From the NCBI RefSeq assembly GCF_000472965.1, contig NZ_AXAU01000008.1, positions 62,001 to 126,000 of the forward strand: a DNA stretch of 64,000 nt. Reading direction: 5' to 3'. Position 1 is the stretch's first letter; each line of letters begins with the position of its first letter. Below are positions 1 to 8,660 of this stretch, piece by piece. Both the position numbers and the translations under genes were made by a program. Source of the DNA: Bradyrhizobium murdochi (lineage in GTDB: Bacteria; Pseudomonadota; Alphaproteobacteria; Rhizobiales; Xanthobacteraceae). The notes beneath the pieces were generated by a model. That model was not told the origin of the DNA. It did not search any database and saw only the letters and a program-made list of their open reading frames with translations.

Positions 1-701
1 TCGGCCACTGCCTGACGATCGATGTAATCATCATTGGGGGTGTCGGCGCCCATGCTCAGCAAGCGATTTTGCCGGACCTGGATCAGCCGCTCCGGCGTCG
101 CATGAAGGCTGACGACCAGTGGCTTTTTCAGCGCCTCCAGTTGGTGCGGCAGCGGAATGCCCGGAACCAGCGGCACGTTCGCGGTACGGACGCCGCGGTT
201 GGCGAGATAGATCGAAGTCGGCGTCTTCGAGGTGCGGGATACGCCGACGAGAACGACATCCGCCTCTTCCAGGCCTTCGACGTGCTGTCCGTCGTCATGC
301 ATCATGGTGTAGTTCAGGGCGTCGATACGCTTGAAATATTCCGCGTTCAGAACGTGCTGGGCGCCTACCCTGCCCGTCGTCGCCGCGCCCAGATAGGCCT
401 CGAACAACTGCATCACCGGTCCAATGATAGAGAGGCTCGGTATGTTGATGTTCCTGCACTTGGCTTCCAGCCGGGCGACCAGATCCTTTTCGAGCAATGT
501 GAAGAGCACGATGCCCGGTGCTTCCTCGATCTCGTCGAGCACGCGGTCGAGCTGCTTCTGGCTGCGCACCAGCGGATAGACATGTTCGACTGCCGTCACG
601 TTGGCGTATTGCGCGGCGACCGCGCGCGCCACCGTGATTAGCGTCTCGCCGGTCGAGTCCGAGACCAGATGAAGATGAAAATAGTTGCCGGTAGTGGGCA
701 C
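1..701 (-). CDS. ppsR: PPSR family kinase/pyrophosphorylase (DUF299), 3' part cut by window edge
   Basis: Bifunctional regulatory kinase/pyrophosphorylase that in characterised family members controls pyruvate phosphate dikinase or PEP synthase by ADP-dependent phosphorylation and Pi-dependent dephosphorylation. The visible 233 residues begin (V/M)[19 protein letters not shown], the usual DUF299 N terminus, and include the P-loop-like [10 protein letters not shown] at about residues 150-160. I place the start at the GTG at 701 because no in-frame ATG lies between it and position 780; an AGGGG lies just upstream. The gene runs off the left edge, so its last part is missing. In Caulobacter and Rickettsia a homologous gene borders the chromosome origin, which makes the gap upstream of this gene interesting. 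Confidence 0.9.
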   Translation of the reverse strand, partial: MPTTGNYFHLHLVSDSTGETLITVARAVAAQYANVTAVEHVYPLVRSQKQLDRVLDEIEEAPGIVLFTLLEKDLVARLEAKCRNINIPSLSIIGPVMQLFEAYLGAATTGRVGAQHVLNAEYFKRIDALNYTMMHDDGQHVEGLEEADVVLVGVSRTSKTPTSIYLANRGVRTANVPLVPGIPLPHQLEALKKPLVVSLHATPERLIQVRQNRLLSMGADTPNDDYIDRQAVA

Positions 702-1147
702 CAGAACCCCTGTGTATTCCTGTGAATCCTGTGGAGCATAACCGAGATGTCCGGCCCTGGATCGTCGCCTTCGGGATAACCCTTGGTTTCTTCACAGGGC
801 CTCACGCGAGGACAAGTCCAACGCCTCGCGGCAATGATAGTGAGAAGATGTGGATTTGTCTCTTCATAAGCTGACCACAAAACATCGCAAGCGATTGATG
901 CACGTGGTGTTATCAGGACGATCCGGTGTTCGGCCCGAATTGGTGATGAATGTGAACAAGCCTCGCAAAGAGACTGGACGGTTTTGTATGAGTCCAAATC
1001 ACTGTCACTAAGACTCAAAACCTAAGATTCTAAAATTATTAGTTTAGGGAAGCGCTGCTTTGCGGATATGTCTTGCGTCCCACGCTGGCCGAGCTTCTTC
1101 GCAACGCTTGAGAAGATCGGAACGTTCGGGAGATCAGGGCGGCTGCA
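702..1147. other. Non-coding gap, candidate chromosomal origin region
   Basis: The 446 bases between divergent ppsR and hemJ hold no convincing gene; a 126-codon minus-strand frame at 638-1018 overlaps ppsR and resembles no family. The right half is AT-rich for this genome. GANTC (CcrM-type) sites occur at 724-728, 990-994, 1012-1016 and 1026-1030, three of them within 41 bases. A nested inverted repeat runs from 1021 to 1048 (CCTAA...TTAGG outside CTAA...TTAG). Imperfect DnaA-box-like words (TGTGGATTT at 850-858, TGTGAACAA near 951) match the E. coli box at 7 of 9 positions only. Origin function is inferred; promoters for both neighbours must also lie here. Confidence 0.4.
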
Positions 1148-1594
1148 ATGTACGAGTGGATCACGATCACGGCCTACCCGTGGATCAAGGCGCTGCACGT
1201 GATTGCCGTCATCTCGTGGATGGCCGGCATGCTCTATCTGCCGCGGCTGTTCGTCTACCATTGCGACGCCGAGGTCGGATCGAAGCAGTCCGAAACCTTC
1301 AAAGTGATGGAGTGGCGCCTGCTGAAGGTGATCATCAATCCCGCGATGATCATCACCTGGCTGGCCGGCATCTATATGGCCTGGAGCGGGCATTGGTACA
1401 CTTCCGGCTGGTTTCACGCCAAACTGACGCTGGTGCTCATCCTGTCGGGTGTCCACGGCTTTTTTTCCCGCTGGGTTAAGGATTTCGCCGCCGACCGGAA
1501 TACCAAAAGCCAGAAGTTCTATCGTATTATCAATGAGATACCAACCGTCTTGATGATCTTTATCGTTATCCTGGTGATCGTGAAGCCGTTCTAG
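1148..1594 (+). CDS. hemJ: Protoporphyrinogen IX oxidase HemJ
   Basis: Small integral membrane protein (148 aa, usual length) that oxidises protoporphyrinogen IX to protoporphyrin IX in haem synthesis in bacteria lacking HemG/HemY. It has four hydrophobic helices and the family signature KALHVIAVISWMAGMLYLPR with conserved His17, followed by PRLFVYH, then GWFHAKLTLVLILSGVHGF and a KPF C terminus. The ATG at 1148 follows an AGGGCGG stretch. It is transcribed towards rho, 257 bases upstream of it, an order familiar in Rhizobiales. hemE, often nearby in other alphaproteobacteria, is not present in this window. Confidence 0.92.
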   Translation: MYEWITITAYPWIKALHVIAVISWMAGMLYLPRLFVYHCDAEVGSKQSETFKVMEWRLLKVIINPAMIITWLAGIYMAWSGHWYTSGWFHAKLTLVLILSGVHGFFSRWVKDFAADRNTKSQKFYRIINEIPTVLMIFIVILVIVKPF

Positions 1595-1851
1595 GGCACC
1601 TTTTCGTGGGTCGGTCGGTTTCTGGCCTGCTTGCGAAGCGGCGGCCGATTTTCTATATTGTCGAAATCCCACCCCACGCAGGCGGATGTGGCTGCGTTCC
1701 GGCTCCTTCGTTGGACCGGCCGCCGCATCAGGTTTGAAGCCTCACCGGCGCTTTCCTTGCTTAGACCTGCGGACCTTCCATTTTTCGTGTCCGGCTTTCC
1801 CCAAAGCCAGCTTCGCACCCTTCTTAAAAGACACTCCACAGGACCATCCCA

Positions 1852-3117
1852 ATGCGGGAAATGAAACTCCAAGACCTCAAATCGAAAACGCCGGCCGAGC
1901 TCGTTACGTTCGCCGAAGAGAGCGGGGTCGAGAACGCCAGCACCATGCGCAAGCAGGAGCTGATGTTCGCCATTCTCAAGCAGCTCGCGATTCAGGAAAT
2001 CGACATTATCGGTGAAGGCGTCGTCGAGGTTCTCTCCGACGGCTTCGGTTTCCTGCGCTCGCCCGACGCCAACTACCTGCCCGGACCCGACGATATCTAC
2101 GTCTCGCCCTCGCAGATCCGCCGCTTCGGACTCCGTACCGGCGACACCATCGAAGGCCACATCCGCAGCCCGAAAGAAGGCGAACGCTATTTCGCGCTGC
2201 TGAAAGTCAACACGCTCAATTTCGAAGATCCAGAAAAGTCCAAGCACAAAGTCAATTTCGATAATTTGACGCCGCTGTTTCCGGATCAGCGCTTCCGTCT
2301 CGAGCTCGAAGACCCGACGCGAAAAGACCTTTCTGCACGGGTGATTGATATCGTCGCCCCGATCGGCAAGGGCCAGCGCGCGCTGATCGTGGCGCCGCCG
2401 CGCACCGGCAAAACCGTGCTGATGCAGAACATTGCGCACTCCATCACGGCCAATCATCCGGAGTGCTATCTGATCGTGCTTCTGATCGACGAGCGTCCGG
2501 AAGAAGTGACGGACATGCAGCGCTCGGTAAAGGGCGAGGTGGTGTCGTCGACGTTCGACGAGCCGGCGGTGCGTCACGTTCAGGTCGCCGAAATGGTGAT
2601 CGAGAAAGCCAAGCGCCTGGTCGAGCATGGCCGCGACGTCGTGATCCTCCTCGACTCGATTACGCGTCTTGGCCGCGCCTACAACACCGTGGTGCCGTCA
2701 TCGGGCAAGGTCTTGACCGGCGGCGTTGACGCCAACGCGCTGCAGCGGCCGAAGCGATTCTTCGGCGCCGCGCGCAACATCGAGGAGGGCGGTTCGCTGA
2801 CAATCATCGCCACCGCGCTCGTCGATACAGGCAGCCGAATGGACGAAGTCATCTTCGAAGAGTTCAAGGGCACCGGTAACTCCGAACTGATCCTCGACCG
2901 CAAGGTCTCGGACAAGCGGACCTTCCCGGCGATCGACATCTCGCGCTCCGGCACACGCAAGGAAGAGCTGATCACCGATCCGCAACTCCTGAAGAAGATG
3001 TATGTGCTGCGCCGGATCCTCAATCCGATGGGCACGATGGATGCGATCGACTTCCTGCTCGACAAGCTTCGCAACACCAAGAATAACGCCGAATTCTTCG
3101 ACTCCATGAATACCTGA
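1852..3117 (+). CDS. rho: Transcription termination factor Rho
   Basis: Hexameric RNA-dependent ATPase/helicase that ends transcription at Rho-dependent sites. The 421 residues match full-length Rho. An N-terminal helical segment ([15 protein letters not shown]) is followed by the cold-shock RNA-binding domain with [29 protein letters not shown], then the ATPase core with Walker A APPRTGKT at about residues 182-189 and the Q-loop/R-loop region. I start at the ATG at 1852, with AGGA about 8 bases upstream; the ATG at 1861 is an alternative and would lose three residues. The 257-base leader may carry autoregulation, as is known for rho elsewhere; I see no decisive structure in it. A hairpin terminator follows at 3141. 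Confidence 0.97.
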   Translation: MREMKLQDLKSKTPAELVTFAEESGVENASTMRKQELMFAILKQLAIQEIDIIGEGVVEVLSDGFGFLRSPDANYLPGPDDIYVSPSQIRRFGLRTGDTIEGHIRSPKEGERYFALLKVNTLNFEDPEKSKHKVNFDNLTPLFPDQRFRLELEDPTRKDLSARVIDIVAPIGKGQRALIVAPPRTGKTVLMQNIAHSITANHPECYLIVLLIDERPEEVTDMQRSVKGEVVSSTFDEPAVRHVQVAEMVIEKAKRLVEHGRDVVILLDSITRLGRAYNTVVPSSGKVLTGGVDANALQRPKRFFGAARNIEEGGSLTIIATALVDTGSRMDEVIFEEFKGTGNSELILDRKVSDKRTFPAIDISRSGTRKEELITDPQLLKKMYVLRRILNPMGTMDAIDFLLDKLRNTKNNAEFFDSMNT

Positions 3118-3140
3118 GCCGCCAGGCCAGGCTTAGGGGA

Positions 3141-3170
3141 GGGCGCTTCGCACCGCGGGGCGCCTTTTTC
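3141..3170 (+). terminator. Rho-independent terminator after rho
   Basis: GGCGC at 3142-3146 pairs with GCGCC at 3160-3164 around a GC-rich loop, followed directly by five T (3165-3169). It lies 23 bases after the rho stop codon. The stem is short but the position and U-run are typical. Confidence 0.7.
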
Positions 3171-3219
3171 ATGCTGCGGTCGCCGCTGCGGCGCCAATGC
3201 AGCACGGGAAATTACCGTT

Positions 3220-3262
3220 ATTGATTGGTTAACTATTTAATATTGATTGGTTAACTATTTAA
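3220..3262. repeat. AT-rich 22-bp tandem repeat (two copies)
   Basis: ATTGATTGGTTAACTATTTAA at 3220-3240 recurs exactly at 3242-3262, separated by one T, so the period is 22 bases. Each copy contains the palindrome GTTAAC. The repeat sits in an unusually AT-rich stretch (about 3210-3290) between the rho terminator and mnmE, in a genome that is otherwise GC-rich. It could be an unwinding element, paired protein-binding sites or a promoter region; function is unknown. Confidence 0.8.
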
Positions 3263-3440
3263 GATATTGAATTTAATACTCTTTATTCCGATCTGGAGAT
3301 CAGGGCAGGGCGCCCCTCGCGATTTTGCAGCATCGCTGCTGCACCCTTCGCTCCAATAAGGGTCAGGAATGTTGGCCTGCATCCTCAGACCTCGTATCGA
3401 AACTGCGTTGCCTTTTCAGGACCTCCCGCACAAATAGGCT

Positions 3441-4772
3441 ATGCATCCGCGGGACCAGACCATTTTTGCACTATCGTCGGGCCGGCCACCGAGCGCGATT
3501 GCCTTGGTGCGCGTCTCGGGTCCGCAGGCCGGGAAGCTCGTGACGGCGCTGGCTGGCAAATTGCCGTCGCCGCGAATGGCCACGCGGGCGCTCCTCCATG
3601 ATGTCGGCCAGCGGCCGATCGACGATGCCGTGGTGTTGTGGTTTCCGAGTCCGGCCAGCGCGACCGGGGAAGACATCGCCGAATTTCATGTCCATGGCGG
3701 GCGTGCGGTGTTGGACGCGTTGTTCTCGGCGCTTTCTGCGTTCGAAAATGTGCGTCCGGCCGAGCCCGGTGAATTTACCCGACGCGCCTTCGAGAACGGC
3801 AAGCTCGACCTCACCGAAGCCGAAGGACTCGACGATCTCATCCATGCAGATACTGATCGGCAGCGGCGTCAGGCGCTGCGCCAATTGAAGGGGCTGCTTG
3901 GCGACCGAGCTCGCCACTGGCGTGCGCGGATCATCGAAGCGTCCGCCCTGATCGAGGCTGGGATCGATTTTTCGGACGAGGGCGACGTGCCGGCCGAATT
4001 GATCGCGCCGGCGTTGGCGAAAGTCGAAGTGCTGTTGGCTGAGATCGAGGACGTCTTGGCGGAGCAGGGGCGGAGTGAGCGGCTTCGCGATGGCCTCGTC
4101 GTTGCAATCGCCGGGCCGCCGAACGTCGGCAAGTCGACGCTGATGAATCAGCTCGCGCGCCGGGAGGTCGCGATCGTCTCGCCGCACGCCGGCACCACGC
4201 GTGATATCATCGAGGTGCAGCTCGATCTCGATGGCTATCCGGTGACCGTGATCGATACCGCTGGGATTCGTGAGACGGACGATCCAGTCGAGCAGGAGGG
4301 GGTTCGTCGCGCCAGAGCCCGGGCCGCGGATGCGGATCTCGTGCTGTGGCTCTCCGACTCGCCGGGGGCAGCGATCGACCACGATTGGGATGCGCCAGTG
4401 TGGAGCGTGCGAAATAAAATCGATCTCGAACAGATAGGTCGGCCATTGGCCGATGCGTCAGGGCAGGGCGGTTTTCAGATCTCGGCGAGCCGAGGCGATG
4501 GCTTGCCCGAGCTGATCGCGGCCCTGGTTGGTTTCGCGCAAAATTACTTTGGCGGAAGCGAGGCTGGCCTGATCGGCCGAACCCGGCAGCGCCTACTCTT
4601 GCAGGAGACCGCGGCCTCGTTACGGCGCTGCGTTCAGGTAGTCGGGCAGGGCGAGGAGCTGGCGGCGGAAGAATTGCGCACGGCAGCCCATTCGCTGGGG
4701 CGGCTCTTGGGGCGCGTCGATGTCGAGGACATTCTGGACGCCATCTTCCGGGAGTTCTGTGTGGGTAAGTGA
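3441..4772 (+). CDS. mnmE: tRNA uridine-5-carboxymethylaminomethyl(34) synthesis GTPase MnmE
   Basis: With MnmG it modifies the wobble uridine of certain tRNAs (cmnm5U34). The 443-residue protein has the N-terminal folate-binding domain ([21 protein letters not shown]), a helical domain, an inserted G domain with G1 [10 protein letters not shown] at about residues 224-233, G3 DTAGIRE and G4 NKID, and the C-terminal CVGK that provides the catalytic cysteine of the C-x-G-K motif. All key residues are intact. The next gene, mnmG, is its functional partner, and two parS sites lie in the short gap between them. Confidence 0.96.
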   Translation: MHPRDQTIFALSSGRPPSAIALVRVSGPQAGKLVTALAGKLPSPRMATRALLHDVGQRPIDDAVVLWFPSPASATGEDIAEFHVHGGRAVLDALFSALSAFENVRPAEPGEFTRRAFENGKLDLTEAEGLDDLIHADTDRQRRQALRQLKGLLGDRARHWRARIIEASALIEAGIDFSDEGDVPAELIAPALAKVEVLLAEIEDVLAEQGRSERLRDGLVVAIAGPPNVGKSTLMNQLARREVAIVSPHAGTTRDIIEVQLDLDGYPVTVIDTAGIRETDDPVEQEGVRRARARAADADLVLWLSDSPGAAIDHDWDAPVWSVRNKIDLEQIGRPLADASGQGGFQISASRGDGLPELIAALVGFAQNYFGGSEAGLIGRTRQRLLLQETAASLRRCVQVVGQGEELAAEELRTAAHSLGRLLGRVDVEDILDAIFREFCVGK

Positions 4773-4788
4773 GCCTTCCCTACCATCG

Positions 4789-4804
4789 TGTTTCACGTGA
4801 AACA
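4789..4804. other. parS site 1
   Basis: Perfect 16-bp palindrome TGTTTCACGTGAAACA, identical to the bacterial chromosomal parS consensus bound by ParB. It lies 16 bases after the mnmE stop, in the gap before mnmG. parA and parB lie 3-4 kb downstream, supporting the assignment. Confidence 0.96.
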
Positions 4805-4821
4805 GTTCCATGGACCTGGGA

Positions 4822-4837
4822 TGTTTCACGTGAAACA
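4822..4837. other. parS site 2
   Basis: Second perfect TGTTTCACGTGAAACA, centred 33 bases (about three helical turns) from parS site 1, so the two face the same side of the DNA. Both can be read in frame with mnmG as MFHVKQ, which tempts gene callers into a start that is too early. Confidence 0.96.
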
Positions 4838-4904
4838 GCCCGGCCTCGAACATCCAAACAATTCTTTCTTCCGCGTTTTCCAACTCCGCGATAGAAGTCG
4901 CGGC

Positions 4905-6788
4905 ATGATTTTCCGAGCAGACTCCTTCGACGTCATTGTTATTGGCGGTGGCCACGCCGGCTGTGAGGCCGCGAGCGCGGCTGCGCGGATGGGTGCGAAG
5001 ACGGCCCTGGTGACCCATCGTTTTGCGACCATCGGGGCGATGTCCTGCAATCCAGCTATCGGCGGTCTCGGCAAGGGTCATCTGGTCCGCGAAGTCGATG
5101 CTCTCGATGGCCTGATGGGCCGGGTGGCGGATGCCGGCGGGATCCAGTTTCGGATGTTGAACCGCCGCAAGGGTCCGGCCGTCCGCGGACCGCGTGCCCA
5201 GGCAGATCGCAGGCTTTATGCTGCGGCCATGCAGACGGCGATCCGGGAGACCGCTAATCTCAGCGTGATCGAAGGTGAGGCGGACGAGCTGATCGTCTCG
5301 AACGACCGGGTCGCTGGAATCCGCTTGATCGAGGGAAGGCTACTTTCAGCGGGCGCGGTGGTCATAACGACTGGGACCTTTTTGCGCGGTCTCATCCATC
5401 TCGGAGAAAAGAACTGGCCGGCGGGCAGGGTCGGCGAGGCGCCTGCGATGGGGCTGTCGGCCTCGTTCGAGCGCGCCGGCTTTACGCTTGGACGGCTGAA
5501 GACCGGCACGCCGCCGCGGCTCGATGGCACGACCATCGCCTGGGCCGCCGTTGAAATGCAGCCCGGCGACGATCCGCCTGAGCCGTTCTCGGTTATGACC
5601 GATCGGATCACGATGCCGCAGATCCAGTGCGGGATCACTCGGACGACCCCGGCGACCCACGAGGTGATCCGGGCCAATGTGCATCGCTCGCCAATGTATT
5701 CCGGGCAGATCAAGAGCAGCGGCCCGCGCTATTGTCCCTCAATCGAGGACAAGATTGTTCGGTTCGGCGATCGCGATGGCCACCAGATCTTCCTGGAGCC
5801 GGAGGGGCTCGACGACTCCACCGTCTACCCCAACGGCATCTCGACCTCGCTGCCGGAGGAAGTCCAGCTCGCGATCCTCGGGACCATCCCGGGGCTCGAA
5901 CGGGTGAAGATGGTTCGGCCGGGCTATGCCATCGAATACGATCACGTCGATCCGCGTGAGCTGGAGCCGACCCTACAGACCAAGCGCCTGCCAGGTCTTT
6001 TCCTGGCCGGGCAGATCAACGGCACGACCGGCTACGAAGAGGCCGCGGCCCAGGGAATCGTTGCCGGCTTGAACGCTGCATTGATGGCGGGTGACGCCGA
6101 CCCGATCGTGCTCGATCGCGCTGACGGCTATCTCGGGGTGATGATCGACGACCTCGTGACCCGCGGGATCACCGAGCCATATCGGATGTTCACCTCGCGG
6201 GCCGAGTACCGCCTGACGCTCCGAGCCGACAACGCCGACCAGCGCCTGACCGACAAGGGCATTGCCTTGGGCTGCGTAGGACAGGCGCGATCGCAGCGGC
6301 ATCGCGGCAAGATGGCAGCGTTGGATGCTGCCAAGGCTTTGGCCAAGTCGCTGACGATCACTCCGAACGAAGCTGCCAGGCATGGCCTTGCGCTCAACCG
6401 GGACGGCCATCGGCGCTCAGCGTTTGAGTTGCTTGCCTATCCGGAGATCGAGTGGACTGCCCTGCGCAGCATATGGCCGGAGCTCTCGGCCATCGATCCG
6501 TCGATCGCCGTGCATCTTGAGATCGACGCCAAATACGATGTCTATCTCAAGCGCCAGACCGCCGACGTCGATGCCTTTCGGCGCGACGAGGGTTTGGTCC
6601 TGACCGATATCGACTATGCCGATGTGCCCGGACTTTCCAACGAAGCGCGCGCCAAGCTTGTAGCGGCGCGGCCGCGGACAGTGGGGCAGGCGGGTCGGCT
6701 CGACGGTTTGACGCCCGCGGCGCTGGGCATTCTGGCGGCCTACCTGCGCCGAGAAGCGCGGCGGAAGAACGCGAAGGCGAGCGCTTGA
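4905..6788 (+). CDS. mnmG: tRNA uridine-5-carboxymethylaminomethyl(34) synthesis enzyme MnmG
   Basis: FAD-dependent partner of MnmE in cmnm5U34 tRNA modification. With the ATG at 4905 the protein has 627 residues, the family length. It opens [20 protein letters not shown] with the FAD-binding GGGHAG at residues 14-19, followed by [24 protein letters not shown] and [16 protein letters not shown], all MnmG signatures, and [20 protein letters not shown] in the C-terminal half. The frame stays open back to 4788, but that extension would only translate the two parS palindromes and unrelated residues, so I reject it. Confidence 0.96.
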   Translation: MIFRADSFDVIVIGGGHAGCEAASAAARMGAKTALVTHRFATIGAMSCNPAIGGLGKGHLVREVDALDGLMGRVADAGGIQFRMLNRRKGPAVRGPRAQADRRLYAAAMQTAIRETANLSVIEGEADELIVSNDRVAGIRLIEGRLLSAGAVVITTGTFLRGLIHLGEKNWPAGRVGEAPAMGLSASFERAGFTLGRLKTGTPPRLDGTTIAWAAVEMQPGDDPPEPFSVMTDRITMPQIQCGITRTTPATHEVIRANVHRSPMYSGQIKSSGPRYCPSIEDKIVRFGDRDGHQIFLEPEGLDDSTVYPNGISTSLPEEVQLAILGTIPGLERVKMVRPGYAIEYDHVDPRELEPTLQTKRLPGLFLAGQINGTTGYEEAAAQGIVAGLNAALMAGDADPIVLDRADGYLGVMIDDLVTRGITEPYRMFTSRAEYRLTLRADNADQRLTDKGIALGCVGQARSQRHRGKMAALDAAKALAKSLTITPNEAARHGLALNRDGHRRSAFELLAYPEIEWTALRSIWPELSAIDPSIAVHLEIDAKYDVYLKRQTADVDAFRRDEGLVLTDIDYADVPGLSNEARAKLVAARPRTVGQAGRLDGLTPAALGILAAYLRREARRKNAKASA

Positions 6789-6793
6789 GAATC

Positions 6794-6809
6794 TGTTTCA
6801 CGTGAAACA
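6794..6809. other. parS site 3
   Basis: Perfect TGTTTCACGTGAAACA five bases after the mnmG stop codon and about 110 bases before rsmG. Same sequence as sites 1 and 2. Confidence 0.96.
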
Positions 6810-6814
6810 AGAAT

Positions 6815-6897
6815 GTAGGAATGGGTGGAGCGAAGCGATACCCATCCTCGGATGCTCCGGCGATCGGATGGTATCGCTTCGCTCCACCCTTCCTTAC
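6815..6897. repeat. REP-like palindromic element, family A (copy A1)
   Basis: Long imperfect inverted repeat: a left arm GTAGGAATGGGTGGAGCGAAG... (6815-6847) is mirrored by a right arm ending ...CTTCGCTCCACCCTTCCTTAC (6867-6897). Related elements sit at 8477, 31258, 50581 and 61816. It lies between parS site 3 and the rsmG start, and its open frame is why rsmG can be wrongly extended upstream. Confidence 0.8.
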
Positions 6898-6922
6898 GAT
6901 TGCTGCGTACAGCGAGACCAAC

Positions 6923-7621
6923 ATGGCGAAGGCCGCCGCTCTCAGTCTCTCTCAAATCCTGCCCTCCGATAAAGCCGCAGCCTTGGCCCTCACCCCCGTT
7001 TCACGTGAAACGGAGAAGCGGCTGAATCTCTATGTCGACCTCCTCATCGAATGGCAGACCAAAACGAATCTTGTGGCACCATCGACGCTTCCGAATCTGT
7101 GGACTCGCCACATCTCCGATTCGCTGCAACTCCTCGACCTGGCGCCGTCGGCGAAAATCTGGGTCGATCTCGGCAGCGGTGGAGGCTTCCCCGGCGTGGT
7201 GCTCGCTTGCGCATTGGCGGAGACGCCGGGCGCCAACGTCCATTTGGTCGAGCGCAACGCCAAAAAGGCAGCCTTTTTGCGCGAGGCGGTCCGCGTAACT
7301 TCTGCGGCCGCAACCGTGCATTTGGCGGGAATCGGGGATATTGTGGATAGAATCGGTAGCCACGTCGATTGCGTCACTGCGCGGGCGCTGGCTCCGTTAC
7401 ATCAGCTTGTCGGTTTCGCGGAACCGTTTGTGAGTAGTGGCGCGAAGGCGCTGTTTCTCAAGGGTCAAGATGTAGAGGCTGAATTGACCGAGGCCACCAA
7501 ATATTGGAGTATTGAACCGCGACTCCATTCCAGCCGAACGGGCGGGCACGGCTGGATCGTCGAACTCGATCGGATCGAGCGGCGTAACCCCTCCGCGATC
7601 ACACATGGCGATCGGGCATGA
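6923..7621 (+). CDS. rsmG: 16S rRNA (guanine(527)-N(7))-methyltransferase RsmG
   Basis: Methylates G527 of 16S rRNA using SAM (formerly GidB). With the start at ATG 6923 it has 232 residues and begins MAKAAALSLSQILPSD. The Rossmann motif VDLGSGGGFPGVVLA lies at about residues 80-94, followed by the acidic VHLVERNAKKAAFLR, both typical. The open frame reaches back to 6821, but that part only translates repeat A1. A parS palindrome (site 4) is embedded in codons for VSRET near residue 26. The stop overlaps the parA start by four bases, indicating translational coupling. Confidence 0.94.
   Translation: MAKAAALSLSQILPSDKAAALALTPVSRETEKRLNLYVDLLIEWQTKTNLVAPSTLPNLWTRHISDSLQLLDLAPSAKIWVDLGSGGGFPGVVLACALAETPGANVHLVERNAKKAAFLREAVRVTSAAATVHLAGIGDIVDRIGSHVDCVTARALAPLHQLVGFAEPFVSSGAKALFLKGQDVEAELTEATKYWSIEPRLHSSRTGGHGWIVELDRIERRNPSAITHGDRA
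6997..7012. other. parS site 4, inside the rsmG coding sequence
   Basis: CGTTTCACGTGAAACG keeps the full 14-bp palindromic core of parS with C/G instead of T/A at the outer pair. It is read as Val-Ser-Arg-Glu-Thr in rsmG, so DNA and protein constraints coincide. Confidence 0.9.
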
Positions 7622-8469
7622 CCGAATTAGATGAATTATATCAAGAGGATAGGGAACCAACTCCGCCGCCTCATCCACGCATCCTGTCGCTCGCCAACCA
7701 GAAGGGTGGCGTCGGCAAGACTACCACAGCGATCAATCTTGGCACCGCGCTCGCCGCGATTGGCGAGCGGGTGCTGATCGTCGATCTCGATCCGCAGGGC
7801 AACGCTTCGACAGGCCTTGGCATCGATCGCCGCAACCGCAGCTGCTCGACCTACGACGTGCTGATCGGTGAAGCGCCGCTGCGCGACGCGGTGGTTGCCA
7901 CCGCGGTGCCGCGGCTGCACATCGCGTCCTCGACGATGGATCTGTCGGGCCTCGAGCTCGAACTCGGCACCACGCCTGGCCGCGCGTTCCGCCTGCGCGA
8001 TGCGATCGCGGCGTTGAACAAGAACGCGGCGCCCGACACCGACTACACCTATGTGCTGATCGATTGTCCGCCGTCGCTCAATCTTCTCACCGTCAACGCG
8101 ATGGCAGCATCGGACGCGATCCTGGTGCCATTGCAGTGCGAGTTTTTCGCGCTCGAAGGTCTGTCGCAATTGCTGCAGACGGTGGAGCAGGTGCGCTCGA
8201 CACTCAATCCGAACCTGTCGATCCACGGCATCGTGCTGACGATGTTCGACTCGCGCAACAACCTGTCGAACCAGGTGGTCGCCGACGTCAGGCAGTTCAT
8301 GGGCTCCAAGGTTTACGACACCATGATCCCGCGCAACGTCCGCATCTCCGAGGCGCCGTCCTACGGCAAGCCGGTGCTGGTCTACGATCTCAAATGCGTC
8401 GGCAGTGAAGCGTATCTGAAGCTTGCGACGGAAGTGATCCAGCGCGAGCGCGAGCTGCGGACGCATTAG
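7618..8469 (+). CDS. parA: Chromosome partitioning ATPase ParA
   Basis: Walker-type ATPase that with ParB segregates the newly replicated origin. The 283-residue protein has the deviant Walker A KGGVGKTT at residues 29-36, the Walker B-like VLIVDLDPQGNASTGLG and IDCPPSLNLLTVNAM, and NLSNQVVADVR in the C-terminal half, all standard for chromosomal ParA/Soj. The short N-terminal extension before the ATPase fold lacks a helix-turn-helix, so this is the chromosomal (type Ia-like without HTH) form. The start overlaps the rsmG stop (ATGA). A 190-base gap with repeat hairpins separates it from parB. Confidence 0.96.
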   Translation: MTELDELYQEDREPTPPPHPRILSLANQKGGVGKTTTAINLGTALAAIGERVLIVDLDPQGNASTGLGIDRRNRSCSTYDVLIGEAPLRDAVVATAVPRLHIASSTMDLSGLELELGTTPGRAFRLRDAIAALNKNAAPDTDYTYVLIDCPPSLNLLTVNAMAASDAILVPLQCEFFALEGLSQLLQTVEQVRSTLNPNLSIHGIVLTMFDSRNNLSNQVVADVRQFMGSKVYDTMIPRNVRISEAPSYGKPVLVYDLKCVGSEAYLKLATEVIQRERELRTH

Positions 8470-8476
8470 AGGGAAT

Positions 8477-8605
8477 GTAGGATGGGTTGAGCGCAGCGAT
8501 ACCCATCAAGGCGCGCGATGAAGGTGATGGGTTTCGCTTCGCTCTACCCATCCTACGCGCGCCGTCGCGAAAGCTGGTGGGCACGCTTCGCTTTGCCCAC
8601 CCTAC
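8477..8605. repeat. Composite REP-like elements (family A, copy A2 plus a second hairpin arm) between parA and parB
   Basis: GTAGGATGGGTTGAGCG...TACCCATC (8477-8508) is mirrored by GATGGGTTTCGCTTCGCTC...CATCCTAC (to 8556). Directly after it lies GGTGGGCACGCTTCGCTTTG...CACCCTAC (8576-8605), which matches the right arm of copies A3-A5. Two related repeats have thus landed side by side inside the parA-parB gap. Confidence 0.8.
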
Positions 8606-8660
8606 TGGCAATCGAATTCTGTAGTGGAGTAGCCAAGTGAATCCTAGGGAGTTGGCGGCG

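Noticed and set aside
638..1018. 126-codon minus-strand frame in the ppsR-hemJ gap
   Set aside because: Overlaps the ppsR N terminus, no family features, no ribosome-binding site and atypical residue make-up; the gap is better seen as non-coding.
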